NCBI GenBank assembly: GCA_946540075.1
Contig: CAMNHZ010000001.1
Span: 1 to 57,314 of the forward strand
Direction of reading: 5' to 3'
Length of the DNA: 57,314 bases
Origin: an uncultured Bacillota bacterium
GTDB lineage: Bacteria; Bacillota_I; Bacilli_A; RF39; UBA660
Shown: in pieces, positions 1 through 8,688 of the stretch
How positions within the stretch are numbered: position 1 is the first letter of the stretch
How the letters are laid out: each line of letters begins with the position of its first letter
The notes under the pieces: model-generated
The model's database searches: none
What the model saw: the letters and a program-made list of their open reading frames with translations, nothing else
Told to the model about the DNA's origin: nothing
Position numbers and translations under genes: made by a program

Positions 1-706
1 CCAATATTGTTTTTGTGTAAGAACCATCTTCATTATGAACATAAATAGGACTTAATACTTTTAATCCCTTTTTACCACTTTTAACACCTTCAATTAATAT
101 CATCTTTGCATCTAAATTTTCTTTAGGATATACAAATTGCAATCGTTTAGGTTCAATTCCATTTTCTTTCATTAATTCTATTATTTCTATCATTCTCTCT
201 GGTCGGTGAACTATTGCAATTCTACCATTATTCTTAAGTATTTTTTTACTTATAATAAATATATTTTCCAACTTAAGAGTAAATTCATGCCTAGCAATTT
301 TTTTTGCCTCTGAAAGATTTTTCTTAGAACTATCTTCAATCTTAAAAAAAGGTGGATTACATGTTATCACATCATATGTGTCTGAATTTATACTATTATA
401 ATATATATTAATATCATCATTTATCAAATGTATTCTACTATCTAATTTGTTATATTCTATACTCTTTTTAGCTAATTCATATGACTTTTTTTGTAATTCG
501 ATTGCATCTATTTTACTGTTAGTTTTTGTTGTAAGTATTAACGGGATAGGAGCATTTCCTGTTCCTATATCGAGAATTTTCTTTACTGATTTATTTATTG
601 TTACAAAATTTGCAAGCAAAACAGAATCCAATGAAAAGTTAAACATTTCTGTATCTTGATATATTTTTAAATTATTATAATCCAATAAATCATTTAATAC
701 TATCAT
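1..706 (-). CDS. tRNA1(Val) adenine-N6 methyltransferase-like (TrmN6/YabB), 3' end cut by window
   Basis: Class I SAM-dependent methyltransferase of the YfiC/TrmN6/YabB family, expected to methylate N6 of adenine in a tRNA. Translating the minus strand gives an SAM-binding motif LDIGTGNAP at about residues 45-53 and the N6-adenine methylase motif NPPF at 117-120. 235 codons are visible and the family is about 245-250, so only a short C-terminus is missing beyond position 1. The chosen ATG lies inside the end of ricT (17-bp overlap) and is preceded by GAGGTT four bases upstream. The order holB-ricT-yabB is conserved in Bacilli. The exact target nucleotide is inferred from the family. Confidence 0.85.
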   Translation of the reverse strand, partial: MIVLNDLLDYNNLKIYQDTEMFNFSLDSVLLANFVTINKSVKKILDIGTGNAPIPLILTTKTNSKIDAIELQKKSYELAKKSIEYNKLDSRIHLINDDINIYYNSINSDTYDVITCNPPFFKIEDSSKKNLSEAKKIARHEFTLKLENIFIISKKILKNNGRIAIVHRPERMIEIIELMKENGIEPKRLQFVYPKENLDAKMILIEGVKSGKKGLKVLSPIYVHNEDGSYTKTIL

Positions 707-1484
707 CTATAACCTCAATTAATCCAATTTGTGGAATATCAACATAATACTTTCTCTTTAATACATTTACTTCTTTAACCACACCGGTTCCTTCTTTTAT
801 TTTTACTGTATCTCCAATTTTTGGAAGACCTTTTTGACATCTTTTATAACATTCATCCTCGTACTTCAAACAACAAAGTAATCTACCACATGAACCATTA
901 ATTTTATTAGGATTTAAAGATAAGTTTTGATCCTTGGCCATATTTATTGAAACTGGCGCAAAAGTATTCATAAATCTAGAGCAACACAATACTTGTCCAC
1001 AAACCCCAATTCCGCCAATTTCTCTTGCTTTATCACGAACTCCAATTTGTCTTAATTCAATTCTCGTTTTATATATTGAAGCCAATTTTTTAGCTAGATC
1101 TCTAAAATCTATTCTAGTATCAGCTAAAAATCTAAATAATAATTGTTCTCGGTTAAAGGTATACGTGGCGTCTAAAACTTGCATTTTGATATTCATTTTT
1201 TTTGAAATACTTTTGCATTTTTGTAATGCCTTTTCTGCATCCTCTAAATTCTTTTTATGCTTTTGATAATCTTTTTTTGTTGCCAATCTTACTACTTCAT
1301 TCAAATCAGATAATTTAGTATTATCAGCCAATTTGATAACTTCTGTCTTTACTTTCCCATATTGTTGACCTTTTTCTGTTTCAACAATTACATTTGAATC
1401 CTTTTTCAAAGTTAAATCATTGGTAAGAAAGTAAGATAAACGATTGTTATTATCAAATGAAATACCAACTATATTTTTATCCAT
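690..1484 (-). CDS. ricT: RicT/YaaT, PSP1-domain regulatory protein
   Basis: PSP1-family protein. In B. subtilis RicT works with RicA and RicF in a complex that directs RNase Y mRNA maturation and favours sporulation, competence and biofilm formation. The 264 residues match the family length (about 275). The cysteine clusters are clear: C162, C167/C168, C199, C204/C205, C212 and C216, the residues that in the B. subtilis complex are linked to Fe-S binding. Its ATG overlaps the holB stop (TAATG), with AAGGAGG inside the end of holB, so the two are translationally coupled. RicA and RicF are not in the window. Confidence 0.93.
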   Translation of the reverse strand: MDKNIVGISFDNNNRLSYFLTNDLTLKKDSNVIVETEKGQQYGKVKTEVIKLADNTKLSDLNEVVRLATKKDYQKHKKNLEDAEKALQKCKSISKKMNIKMQVLDATYTFNREQLLFRFLADTRIDFRDLAKKLASIYKTRIELRQIGVRDKAREIGGIGVCGQVLCCSRFMNTFAPVSINMAKDQNLSLNPNKINGSCGRLLCCLKYEDECYKRCQKGLPKIGDTVKIKEGTGVVKEVNVLKRKYYVDIPQIGLIEVIDDSIK

Positions 1485-2449
1485 TACACTTCCTCCTTAG
1501 AAAACATAATTATTAGTTTATCAAGCAAAAGATTAATATTTGCATTTATTTTAATATTGTTTTTTATTTGTTCAATTATATTTATTCTATTACATATCGT
1601 AGTTATTAATAAATTATCAAATTTATTTATATATTCAAAATCACTAGATAGCACATTTAATTGTCTATTAAGTTTAAAATTAATTAAATCTTGATATATC
1701 AATACCATTATTGCTAAAAATAACTCAAATGTGTTTTTATCATTGCCTATAACTAAATTTATATTACTTGTATTAGCAATCATCGATAATTCTTTTTCTT
1801 CATATCCTAACAAAAAATTAATAGTTTCATTGATCAAATCTGAAAATTTTTCTGTTTCTATATATTCACTATAATTATTATTGATATGTATTAGAGCTTG
1901 TCTAAATTTTTCATTTATTAATAAATTTTTATTATCAGTAACACTATCATTTTGCAAAGAAATAATTTGACATCTTGATTGAATTGTTCTCAATACAAGA
2001 TTTTTGTTATTTGTTACAAGTATAGCAATTATACCAGATTCTGGTTCTTCTAAAAATTTAAGTAAAGCATTTGCAGCGTAATTATTTAATTTATCTGCTT
2101 CAAATATTATATATACTTTCTTATTTGATTCTACAGCTTTTGTTTCAAATTCTCTTTGCAATTCTTCTATTTGATCTTTTTTAATCCACATTCCATCAGG
2201 AAATATGATTTTTAATTCAGTATAGTTACCATTATCAATTCTCTTACAAACATTACAATTATTTGCTTCCTCTTTTGTTTTATGATGTTCTGGGCATAAG
2301 ATATATTTTACAAATGCCATTATAAAATTCTTAGAAGACGTATAATTATTAGTTTCAAAAAGATATGCATGTGATAATTTGTTGTTATCAACTGCTGATG
2401 TTAATATTTTATAAGCAATACTCTGATCTTTTCTATAATCATCTAACAT
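1484..2449 (-). CDS. holB: DNA polymerase III delta prime subunit
   Basis: Clamp-loader subunit of the AAA+ family. It pairs with tau (dnaX, same gene cluster) to load the beta clamp. The N-terminal segment lacks a proper Walker A lysine, as expected for non-ATPase delta prime. A zinc-binding group of cysteines (CPEHH...NNCNVC) lies near residues 50-70, followed by NALLKFLEEP and the SRC motif. I chose ATG 2449 over GTG 2458 because AAGAAGG sits 8 bases before the ATG but directly touches the GTG. Length 321 residues, typical. The neighbour normally found here, tmk, is absent. Confidence 0.92.
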   Translation of the reverse strand: MLDDYRKDQSIAYKILTSAVDNNKLSHAYLFETNNYTSSKNFIMAFVKYILCPEHHKTKEEANNCNVCKRIDNGNYTELKIIFPDGMWIKKDQIEELQREFETKAVESNKKVYIIFEADKLNNYAANALLKFLEEPESGIIAILVTNNKNLVLRTIQSRCQIISLQNDSVTDNKNLLINEKFRQALIHINNNYSEYIETEKFSDLINETINFLLGYEEKELSMIANTSNINLVIGNDKNTFELFLAIMVLIYQDLINFKLNRQLNVLSSDFEYINKFDNLLITTICNRINIIEQIKNNIKINANINLLLDKLIIMFSKEEV

Positions 2450-2462
2450 ACATTTCACCTTC

Positions 2463-2651
2463 TTAATATACTAATAACAATATTATTGAAAAACTAAATA
2501 AGGATGGGATTCCAAATATAGTTATCATTAATATTGTAATTATATTTATCGGAATATTTAAATTTAATGGTACAACTAACACATTATATCCGTATATTAT
2601 AAAAGCACTTACCAATATTTTTTTTATAACATCAATAATAGTGTTTAGCAT
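2463..2651 (-). CDS. bofA: BofA-family membrane protein (pro-sigma-K processing inhibitor family)
   Basis: A 62-residue protein that is almost entirely two hydrophobic segments (about residues 10-28 and 33-60). The piece NIPINIITILMITIFGIPS matches the conserved BofA core (family pattern: hydrophobic, PLN, ITALVVGFLGIPG). In B. subtilis BofA holds the intramembrane protease SpoIVFB inactive until late sporulation. The B. subtilis gene likewise lies just downstream of recR. It is shorter than the usual 85 or so residues, with the N-terminal part reduced. AAGGTGAT precedes the ATG. The family call is good; whether it still controls sigma-K here is inference. Confidence 0.8.
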   Translation of the reverse strand: MLNTIIDVIKKILVSAFIIYGYNVLVVPLNLNIPINIITILMITIFGIPSLFSFSIILLLVY

Positions 2652-2690
2652 CTAGATCACCTTACAAAATAATATGTTGTTTTTCTTATT

Positions 2691-3290
2691 TCATGAAATC
2701 TTTTTTCTGTCATCTAGAGCCATACTAAGTGTTAAAGTATCAATATACTCCATATCTGCACCTAATGGTATTCCATGAGCTATTTTTGTGACAACAACAT
2801 TTTTATCTTTTAATTTTCTATTAATATATAAAGCTGTTGTCTCTCCCTCAATATTAGGTTTTAAAGCAAGTATAACCTCTTTAATATTCTCTTTGTCAAT
2901 TCTATCTAGTAATGTAGAAATATTAACATCTTCTGGATTTATACCATCCAAAGGTGATATTAAACCGTTTAAAACATGATAAGTACCATTATATGTTCCT
3001 ATTTTTTCTATAGCTATTATATTTTTAGGATCTTCAACCACACAAACAATAGACTTATTTCTCATATTATCTGTACATATTAAACATTTTTCTGTTTCGG
3101 ATAAATTGTTACATATAGTGCAATGTTTAATTTTGGTTTTTATATCAACTAAAGATTTAGAAAATAAATCAATAGCATCTTGATCCATTTCCATAGATGC
3201 TAATGCAAGGCGTTCGGCAGTTTTAGCCCCAATACCTGGTAACTTTTTATAGCAGTCTATTAAATTTTTTATCGTCGTAGGATAGTTCAT
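2691..3290 (-). CDS. recR: recombination mediator RecR
   Basis: RecR acts with RecO and RecF to load RecA on gapped DNA. The 199 residues are of standard length. They contain an N-terminal helix-hairpin-helix (LPGIGAKTAERLA, about 15-27), a C4 zinc finger (CTIC...CLIC, about 57-72) and a Toprim domain starting at VCVVEDP (about 80). The C-terminal IAHGIPLGADMEYID segment is characteristic. The start lies 2 bases after the ebfC stop, so the genes are probably coupled. RecF is encoded 7 kb away in the dnaN-side operon. Confidence 0.96.
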   Translation of the reverse strand: MNYPTTIKNLIDCYKKLPGIGAKTAERLALASMEMDQDAIDLFSKSLVDIKTKIKHCTICNNLSETEKCLICTDNMRNKSIVCVVEDPKNIIAIEKIGTYNGTYHVLNGLISPLDGINPEDVNISTLLDRIDKENIKEVILALKPNIEGETTALYINRKLKDKNVVVTKIAHGIPLGADMEYIDTLTLSMALDDRKKIS

Positions 3291-3292
3291 AA

Positions 3293-3589
3293 TTAAAATA
3301 ATCCTGGCATTCCTTGTGTATATTTTCCCATTTTTGCTTCTGTTTCAGAATCAATTTGATTAAAGGCATCATTAATAGCTACAACAATCATATCCTCCAA
3401 TAATTCAATATCTTCTTTTTCTAATTTTTCTTCTGTTATCTTAACTGATTTGATTTTTTTATTTCCCATTACTTCTACACTAACAATCGAAGACTTTCCT
3501 GTGAATACTTTTTCATCTATTTCCTTTTTAGTATTCATCATATCTTTTTGTAATTTTTGTGCTTGTTTAAGCATAGCTTGCATATTCAT
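3293..3589 (-). CDS. ebfC: YbaB/EbfC nucleoid-associated protein
   Basis: Small DNA-binding protein of the YbaB/EbfC family. It forms a dimer shaped like tweezers and coats DNA without strong sequence preference. The 98 residues have the family pattern: an N-terminal amphipathic helix rich in Met, Gln and Lys (MNMQAMLKQAQKLQKDM), a central beta segment (VSVEVMGNKKIKSVKI) and a C-terminal helix (VVAINDAFNQI). The dnaX-ebfC-recR order is almost universal in Firmicutes. A run AAAAAGAGGAATAAAA precedes the ATG. Confidence 0.93.
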   Translation of the reverse strand: MNMQAMLKQAQKLQKDMMNTKKEIDEKVFTGKSSIVSVEVMGNKKIKSVKITEEKLEKEDIELLEDMIVVAINDAFNQIDSETEAKMGKYTQGMPGLF

Positions 3590-3610
3590 TTTTTATTCCT
3601 CTTTTCTATT

Positions 3611-5302
3611 TTATTCATACTCTATAATATTTCCAAAAATATTATTAAATTCATTGATGTTTTGTTCATTATCTGGCTTATTTTGAGATTCTATAATTTC
3701 TTTTAGGTTTGGTTCCTCTATATAAGAATATTTTTTAGATTTAGAATTAAATTCATTTTTAATTATTTCCCATGATGATAAGTCTGTTGCGACAACCTTA
3801 ATATTCTTATTAGTTACAATCTCTAGAAATTCTTCTATTTCTAAAATCTTTTCATTAAAGTTTATAGCTTCTGTTTCTGTCTTATAAACATAGACAACGA
3901 TATTATTTCCCGAAGCCTTTCTTACACCATCAAGTAATAAAGAAGCTATTGGATTATATTTTTCATTCAAAATATAATTTCTAATGATATCATCATATTT
4001 CTGAATTTCTTTCATTATACTCTTATCTAATTTTGATAAAGAATTATTTATCCTTATATCTCTAAAATTATAAAGTTTTTGTAAATATACATCATCTTTA
4101 ATTTGTTTCTTTTCAGTTGTATTTTCAACCTTAATATCAGGTTTAGTTACCTTACTATTATTTTGTGTCTTTTTTACATTAACAATTGTCTTTTTGACAT
4201 TTTTCTCTTCTGAAACTGTCAAATTATCCATCTTATTCATACTATTTTTTAAACAATATAATTCCAATAGTAATTTAGGATTCGTTGACATTTTCATTTC
4301 ATTTAATGTTTTATTCAAATCTAATATCATATTATATAAATTATCGTTAGTTATTTCCTTGGAAATTTTTTCATAAATTTTTGTTATATTATTTTCCAGG
4401 AAATAATTAGTAGTTTGCTTATATATTAAAATATTTTTGAGTTGAACTAATAATTCTTCAGATATTTTATAAAGATTCTTTCCCTTACTATTTAATTCAT
4501 CAATTGTATCTAACACTTTATTTAAATTATTATTAACTAATAATGATATAAATTCCAATAAATTATCAACAGATAATGTCCCATTTAATTCATGGATATC
4601 ATTTATTGTTATTAATTCATTATTATATGATATCAATTGATCAAGCATACTTATAGAATCTCTCATTCCACCATCTGAAAGTTTTGCAATTTCAAATAAT
4701 GCTTCTTTTTCAATTTTTATGTTTTCATTATTAACAATATAATCTAAACGACTTACTATATCAGTGTCTTTAATTTTTTCGAAATCAAATCTTTGACATC
4801 TTGAAAGTATTGTTATTGGAATTTTATGAGGATCCGTAGTTGCTAGAATAAAAATTGCATGACTTGGTGGTTCCTCCAATGTTTTTAATAGTGCGTTGAA
4901 TGCACCAACAGTTAACATATGAACTTCATCAATGATATAAATTTTGTATTTCCCAAGAGTTGGAACTAGATTTACTTTTGATTTCAATGCTCTAATCTCA
5001 TCAACACCATTATTAGATGCTGCATCTATTTCAATAACATCAGTCATTTGATTATTATTAAATTGCGTACAATTAACACATTTGTTACATGCCTCACCAT
5101 TCTCAACATTTTTGCAATTAACTATTTTAGCTAAAATTTTAGCTACACTTGTTTTTCCAGTCCCCCTTGGACCAGCAAATAAATATGCATGTGATAATTT
5201 GTTGTTTTTAATTTCATTAATCAATGTTTTTACTATCTTTTCTTGACCAACCACATCATTTAATGAATCTGGTCGATATTTTCTATAAAGTGCTACATAC
5301 AT
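3611..5302 (-). CDS. dnaX: DNA polymerase III tau subunit
   Basis: AAA+ ATPase of the clamp loader. It organises the replisome and contacts polymerase, DnaB helicase and delta prime. Visible are Walker A GPRGTGKTS (about residues 40-48), a zinc module with four cysteines (CKNVENGEACNKCVNC), Walker B DEVHML and the SRC arginine-finger motif in LSRCQRFDF. The C-terminal third is Lys/Asn-rich and poorly conserved, as usual for tau. I start at ATG 5302 (MYVALYRKYRP, the conserved N-terminus), preceded by GGTGA. A TTG 15 bases further upstream is less likely. About 563 residues. I saw no obvious slippery A-run that would produce gamma. Confidence 0.95.
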   Translation of the reverse strand: MYVALYRKYRPDSLNDVVGQEKIVKTLINEIKNNKLSHAYLFAGPRGTGKTSVAKILAKIVNCKNVENGEACNKCVNCTQFNNNQMTDVIEIDAASNNGVDEIRALKSKVNLVPTLGKYKIYIIDEVHMLTVGAFNALLKTLEEPPSHAIFILATTDPHKIPITILSRCQRFDFEKIKDTDIVSRLDYIVNNENIKIEKEALFEIAKLSDGGMRDSISMLDQLISYNNELITINDIHELNGTLSVDNLLEFISLLVNNNLNKVLDTIDELNSKGKNLYKISEELLVQLKNILIYKQTTNYFLENNITKIYEKISKEITNDNLYNMILDLNKTLNEMKMSTNPKLLLELYCLKNSMNKMDNLTVSEEKNVKKTIVNVKKTQNNSKVTKPDIKVENTTEKKQIKDDVYLQKLYNFRDIRINNSLSKLDKSIMKEIQKYDDIIRNYILNEKYNPIASLLLDGVRKASGNNIVVYVYKTETEAINFNEKILEIEEFLEIVTNKNIKVVATDLSSWEIIKNEFNSKSKKYSYIEEPNLKEIIESQNKPDNEQNINEFNNIFGNIIEYE

Positions 5303-5350
5303 ATTTTCACCATCCAATCCAATATATATTATTATATCATTTTATCAATA

Positions 5351-5379
5351 AAATAAAAAGAATATATCATATTCTTTTT
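5351..5379 (-). terminator. intrinsic terminator after tadA
   Basis: On the minus strand an 11-bp perfect stem (AAAAAGAATAT / ATATTCTTTTT) with a 3-base loop is followed by TTTTATTT. It overlaps the tadA stop codon and separates tadA from dnaX. Confidence 0.75.
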
Positions 5380-5816
5380 ATTTCAAAAAATTGTCTTAAC
5401 ATTTGTTTTATATCATTATTTTCCATGTTTACCACTACTCTATTTTTTAATATCCTACTCTTAATACTTGAATCATTTTTTAAATTCGACATTAACCCAA
5501 ATTTTTCATTTGCAACCCCATAAACTATTTTTTTTATTCTCGATTCCATGATTGCTCCCATGCACATTATACAAGGTTCCATAGTTACATATATTTCGCA
5601 ATCAGTTAAATGCCATGTGTTTAGTTTTTTACAAGCTTCATCAATTGCTATAATTTCCGCGTGGGAAATAGCTGATTTATTCATTTCTTTTTGATTACAT
5701 GCTTTAGCAATTATTTTATTATCATAAACTATAACAGCACCAACTGGAACATCACCATTCTTTAATGCTTTTTTTGCTTCTTTTATAGCTTCGATCATAT
5801 ATTTTTCTTCTATCAT
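5367..5816 (-). CDS. tadA: tRNA-specific adenosine deaminase TadA
   Basis: Zinc deaminase that converts A34 to inosine in the wobble position of tRNA-Arg(ACG), essential in most bacteria. The catalytic signature is complete: HAE near residue 53 and PCIMC near residue 83, giving one His and two Cys zinc ligands plus the catalytic Glu. I chose ATG 5816 (MIEEKYMIEAIKEA) with GGTGAT just before it. The upstream in-frame ATG at 5843 would begin inside the SRP RNA gene and is rejected. The tadA-SRP RNA-dnaX neighbourhood is also seen in B. subtilis, but there the RNA lies between tadA and dnaX. Confidence 0.93.
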   Translation of the reverse strand: MIEEKYMIEAIKEAKKALKNGDVPVGAVIVYDNKIIAKACNQKEMNKSAISHAEIIAIDEACKKLNTWHLTDCEIYVTMEPCIMCMGAIMESRIKKIVYGVANEKFGLMSNLKNDSSIKSRILKNRVVVNMENNDIKQMLRQFFEIKRI

Positions 5817-5832
5817 ATTATCACCATTAAAA

Positions 5833-5909
5833 ATGACGCACACAATAAGAGATTCTTAAGGATGCTGTCTTCCGACTCTGACCTGATTCAAACATTATTG
5901 TTGCGTCAT
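5833..5909 (-). ncRNA. ffs: signal recognition particle RNA (4.5S/small SRP RNA)
   Basis: The minus strand encodes a 77-nt hairpin RNA. The ends pair perfectly (ATGACGCA with TGCGTCAT, then ACAATAA with TTATTGT). The apex has the SRP domain IV core: GGT, CAGA, GTC, tetraloop GGAA, GAC, AGCA, TCC. This matches the canonical CAGG/AGCA symmetric loop and GGAA tetraloop that bind Ffh. The length resembles the minimal mycoplasma-type SRP RNA. A TTTTT run follows the terminal stem, so the stem probably doubles as terminator. A strong sigma-A promoter lies immediately upstream. Confidence 0.95.
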
Positions 5910-5913
5910 AGTT

Positions 5914-5942
5914 AATATACAACATTTTATGTTTAAATGCAA
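5914..5942 (-). promoter_or_regulatory. sigma-A promoter of the SRP RNA
   Basis: Minus strand: -35 TTGCAT (5942-5937), 17-bp spacer, -10 TATATT (5919-5914). The RNA stem begins about 5 bases downstream of the -10 box. Confidence 0.8.
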
Positions 5943-5988
5943 TGAAATTATATTGATTTTAAACGACTTTTTGTTGTTTTTGATACAA

Positions 5989-6004
5989 TGTTTCACGTGA
6001 AACA
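5989..6004. promoter_or_regulatory. parS site 1
   Basis: Perfect 16-bp palindrome TGTTTCACGTGAAACA, identical to the B. subtilis parS consensus bound by Spo0J/ParB. It lies about 8 kb from oriC on the left arm. Confidence 0.95.
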
Positions 6005-6051
6005 TTGTTAGGTTTGTTTTTATAATTTCGTAATACTTATTTTTTTGTTAA

Positions 6052-6067
6052 TGTTTCACGTGAAACA
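6052..6067. promoter_or_regulatory. parS site 2
   Basis: Second perfect TGTTTCACGTGAAACA, starting 63 bp after site 1. The DNA between sites is plain AT-rich sequence. Confidence 0.95.
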
Positions 6068-6108
6068 TTAATACTTTTTTAAATCTTACTAATTGTTTTT
6101 TTTGCTTA

Positions 6109-6124
6109 TGTTTCACGTGAAACA
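6109..6124. promoter_or_regulatory. parS site 3
   Basis: Third perfect TGTTTCACGTGAAACA, starting 57 bp after site 2 and about 50 bp from the gyrA stop codon. Three sites within 136 bp form a ParB nucleation cluster. Confidence 0.95.
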
Positions 6125-6157
6125 TTGTTCAGGAAATAATCTCTGTTTGATGGCTAT

Positions 6158-6190
6158 AAAAAAAGAAGAATCTTTTTAATCAGATTCCTC
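6158..6190 (-). terminator. intrinsic terminator after gyrA
   Basis: Minus strand: GAGGAATCT pairs with AGATTCTTC (one G-U) and is followed by TTTTTTT. It overlaps the gyrA stop codon and ends the recF-gyrB-gyrA unit before the parS cluster. Confidence 0.75.
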
Positions 6191-8677
6191 TTCATTTTCG
6201 ATAATAGTTATCGTACTTACATTTTGATTTTCTTTAAGATTTATCAATTTTACACCTTGAGCCACTCTTCCTGTTTGAGATACCTGACCTAAATTTATTC
6301 TAATAATTATACCATTATTAGTTATTAACATCATATCTTCATCACCAGTTACAAGTTTAAAGGCAACAATTGTTCCGTTCTTTTCAGTAATATTAAGTGC
6401 TTTTACTCCTTTGCTGCCTCTATGAGTTAAACGATATTCATCAATGTTTGTTTTTTTACCATAACCTTTTTCTGTTACTACTAGTACTTTTTGATCTTGT
6501 TCTGCTATTTCACATCCAACACACTTACTTCCGCTAAGTTCGATACCTTTAACACCAGTAGCAGTTCTTCCCATAATTCTTATTTCACTTTCATTAAATC
6601 TTATCATTCTACCATTACTAGCAGCTATCAATATTTCGTTATTTCCTGAAGTCTTTTTAACTGAAATTAATTCATCATCATCCTTTAATTTTATTGCAAT
6701 TTTACCTGTTGTTCTTATATTTTCAAATTCTTTTATTCTTGTACGTTTTACTGTACCATTTTGTGTACAAAATACAATAAATTCTGAAGGATCTTCATTT
6801 TCTACTTTCAATAACGTATTAATTCTTTCATCTTTCTCTAGAGGTAACAAATTAATGACTGGTAATCCTTTAGATTGTCTACTAAATAATGGTACTTCAT
6901 ATCCTTTCATACGATATACTTTTCCTTTATTTGTAAAGAACATTATATAGTCATGAGTTGTCATTGAAAGCATCTTTTCAACATAATCTTCCTCATTAGT
7001 AGACATACCTTTAATTCCTACTCCTCCACGATTCTGAGTACGATAATTTTCACTATTCATTCTCTTTATATATCCTTTATTTGTTAAAGAAACAACAATA
7101 TCCTCTATTGGAATTAATGATTCGTCTTCTATATAATCTATTGCAGTCATATCTATTGATGTGCGACGATCATCTGCATATTTATTTTTGATTTCAAGTA
7201 ATTCTTGTTTGATTATTTCTAATACTTTTGCTTCTGAAGCAAGAATTTCTTTTAATTCAACTATCTTTTCAAGTAAATCATTTAATTCAGATTCAATTTT
7301 TTCTCTTTCTAATCCTGTTAATCTACGAAGTCTTAATTCTAAAATAGATTTAGCTTGAATTTCAGAAAGTCCATATTTGCTCATTAATTTTTCTTTTGCT
7401 TCTAAATCTGTTTCAGCACCTCTTATAATCTTAATAACAGCATCAATATTATCCAATGCTATCTTTAATCCTTCTAAAATATGAACTCTTTCCTCTGCCT
7501 TTTTTAGATCATATCTTGTACGTCTTATAATTACTTCCTTTTGATGATCAACATATTTAGAGATTATATCTTTTAATCCTAGTGTTCTTGGAACACCATT
7601 ATCAAGCATTAATAGAATTATTCCATAATTTGTTTGAAATTGAGTATGTTTGTATAAATTATTAAGAATAACCTGAGCATTAGCATCTTTCTTTAAAGTA
7701 ATTGTTATTTTTATACCATCTTTTAAATCTGTATGATAATCTGATATACCATCTATTACTTTATTATGAACTAATTCTGCCACTTTGTTCTTTAATTCTA
7801 AAGCATTTATCCCATATGGAATTTCATCGATGATTATATAATTTCTTCCTTTTTTCTCTTCAATTCTAGCTCTACTGCGAATTGTAATAGTTCCCCTACC
7901 AGTTTCATATGCTTTTTTTATTCCGCTATTTCCTAGTATAACAGCACCTGTTGGGAAATCTGGTCCTTTTATATAATTCATTAATCCTAAGGTATCTATA
8001 TCTGGATTATCAATATAAGCTATACATCCATCAATAACTTCACCTAAATTATGTGGCGGAATATTTGTTGCCATACCAACAGCTATTCCCATTGTTCCAT
8101 TGACTAAAATATTAGGAAAGCGTGATGGTAAGACTGTTGGTTCATTTTGTGTTTCATCAAAATTTAAAGTCATATCAACAGTTTCTTTATTTATATCACG
8201 TAATAATTCTAATGAAATTTTTGATAATCTTGATTCTGTATAACGCATTGCGGCTGCTCCGTCACCTTCAATATTACCAAAGTTTCCGTGTCCGTCTATA
8301 AGCAGATATCTTTGATTAAAATTTTGTGCCATTCTAACCATTGCTTCATAAATAGATGAATCTCCATGTGGATGGTAATTACCCATAACTTCACCAACTG
8401 TTTTAGCAGACTTTCTATGAGGTTTATCAGGAGTATAACCTGACTTATACATGCTCCATAAAATACGTCTATGAACAGGTTTTAATCCATCTCTTAAATC
8501 AGGCAACGCACGAGATGTAATAACACTCATGGAATATTCCAAAAACGAAGTTTTTACCTCATCTACAATGTTATTCTCAGATAAACTATCTCGTTCATGA
8601 AAATAACCATTAAATTCATTTGTTTCCATTTTATTATTATCTAATTCAGTTTCTAAATTCTTATTTTCTTCTTCCAT
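6176..8677 (-). CDS. gyrA: DNA gyrase subunit A
   Basis: Type IIA topoisomerase subunit that cuts and rejoins DNA; with GyrB it introduces negative supercoils. The 833 residues are normal in length. The catalytic tyrosine is Y146 in AMRYTE. The quinolone-resistance region reads HPHGDSSIYE, with Ser107 and Glu111 at the positions of E. coli S83 and D87, so no classical resistance substitution is seen. The C-terminal beta-pinwheel starts near residue 510 and holds a GyrA-box-like QNRGGVG, which points to gyrase rather than ParC. GGAGGTG precedes the ATG, which lies 11 bases after gyrB. Confidence 0.97.
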   Translation of the reverse strand: MEEENKNLETELDNNKMETNEFNGYFHERDSLSENNIVDEVKTSFLEYSMSVITSRALPDLRDGLKPVHRRILWSMYKSGYTPDKPHRKSAKTVGEVMGNYHPHGDSSIYEAMVRMAQNFNQRYLLIDGHGNFGNIEGDGAAAMRYTESRLSKISLELLRDINKETVDMTLNFDETQNEPTVLPSRFPNILVNGTMGIAVGMATNIPPHNLGEVIDGCIAYIDNPDIDTLGLMNYIKGPDFPTGAVILGNSGIKKAYETGRGTITIRSRARIEEKKGRNYIIIDEIPYGINALELKNKVAELVHNKVIDGISDYHTDLKDGIKITITLKKDANAQVILNNLYKHTQFQTNYGIILLMLDNGVPRTLGLKDIISKYVDHQKEVIIRRTRYDLKKAEERVHILEGLKIALDNIDAVIKIIRGAETDLEAKEKLMSKYGLSEIQAKSILELRLRRLTGLEREKIESELNDLLEKIVELKEILASEAKVLEIIKQELLEIKNKYADDRRTSIDMTAIDYIEDESLIPIEDIVVSLTNKGYIKRMNSENYRTQNRGGVGIKGMSTNEEDYVEKMLSMTTHDYIMFFTNKGKVYRMKGYEVPLFSRQSKGLPVINLLPLEKDERINTLLKVENEDPSEFIVFCTQNGTVKRTRIKEFENIRTTGKIAIKLKDDDELISVKKTSGNNEILIAASNGRMIRFNESEIRIMGRTATGVKGIELSGSKCVGCEIAEQDQKVLVVTEKGYGKKTNIDEYRLTHRGSKGVKALNITEKNGTIVAFKLVTGDEDMMLITNNGIIIRINLGQVSQTGRVAQGVKLINLKENQNVSTITIIENEEESD

Positions 8678-8688
8678 TTTTTCACCTC

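Noticed and set aside
5989..6124. Three short repeats with about 45-bp spacers, superficially CRISPR-like
   Set aside because: The repeat is the 16-bp parS palindrome, the spacers are plain AT-rich DNA and no cas genes are present.
6176..8677. Quinolone-resistance mutation in GyrA
   Set aside because: Ser107 and Glu111 are the ordinary Gram-positive residues at the resistance positions.
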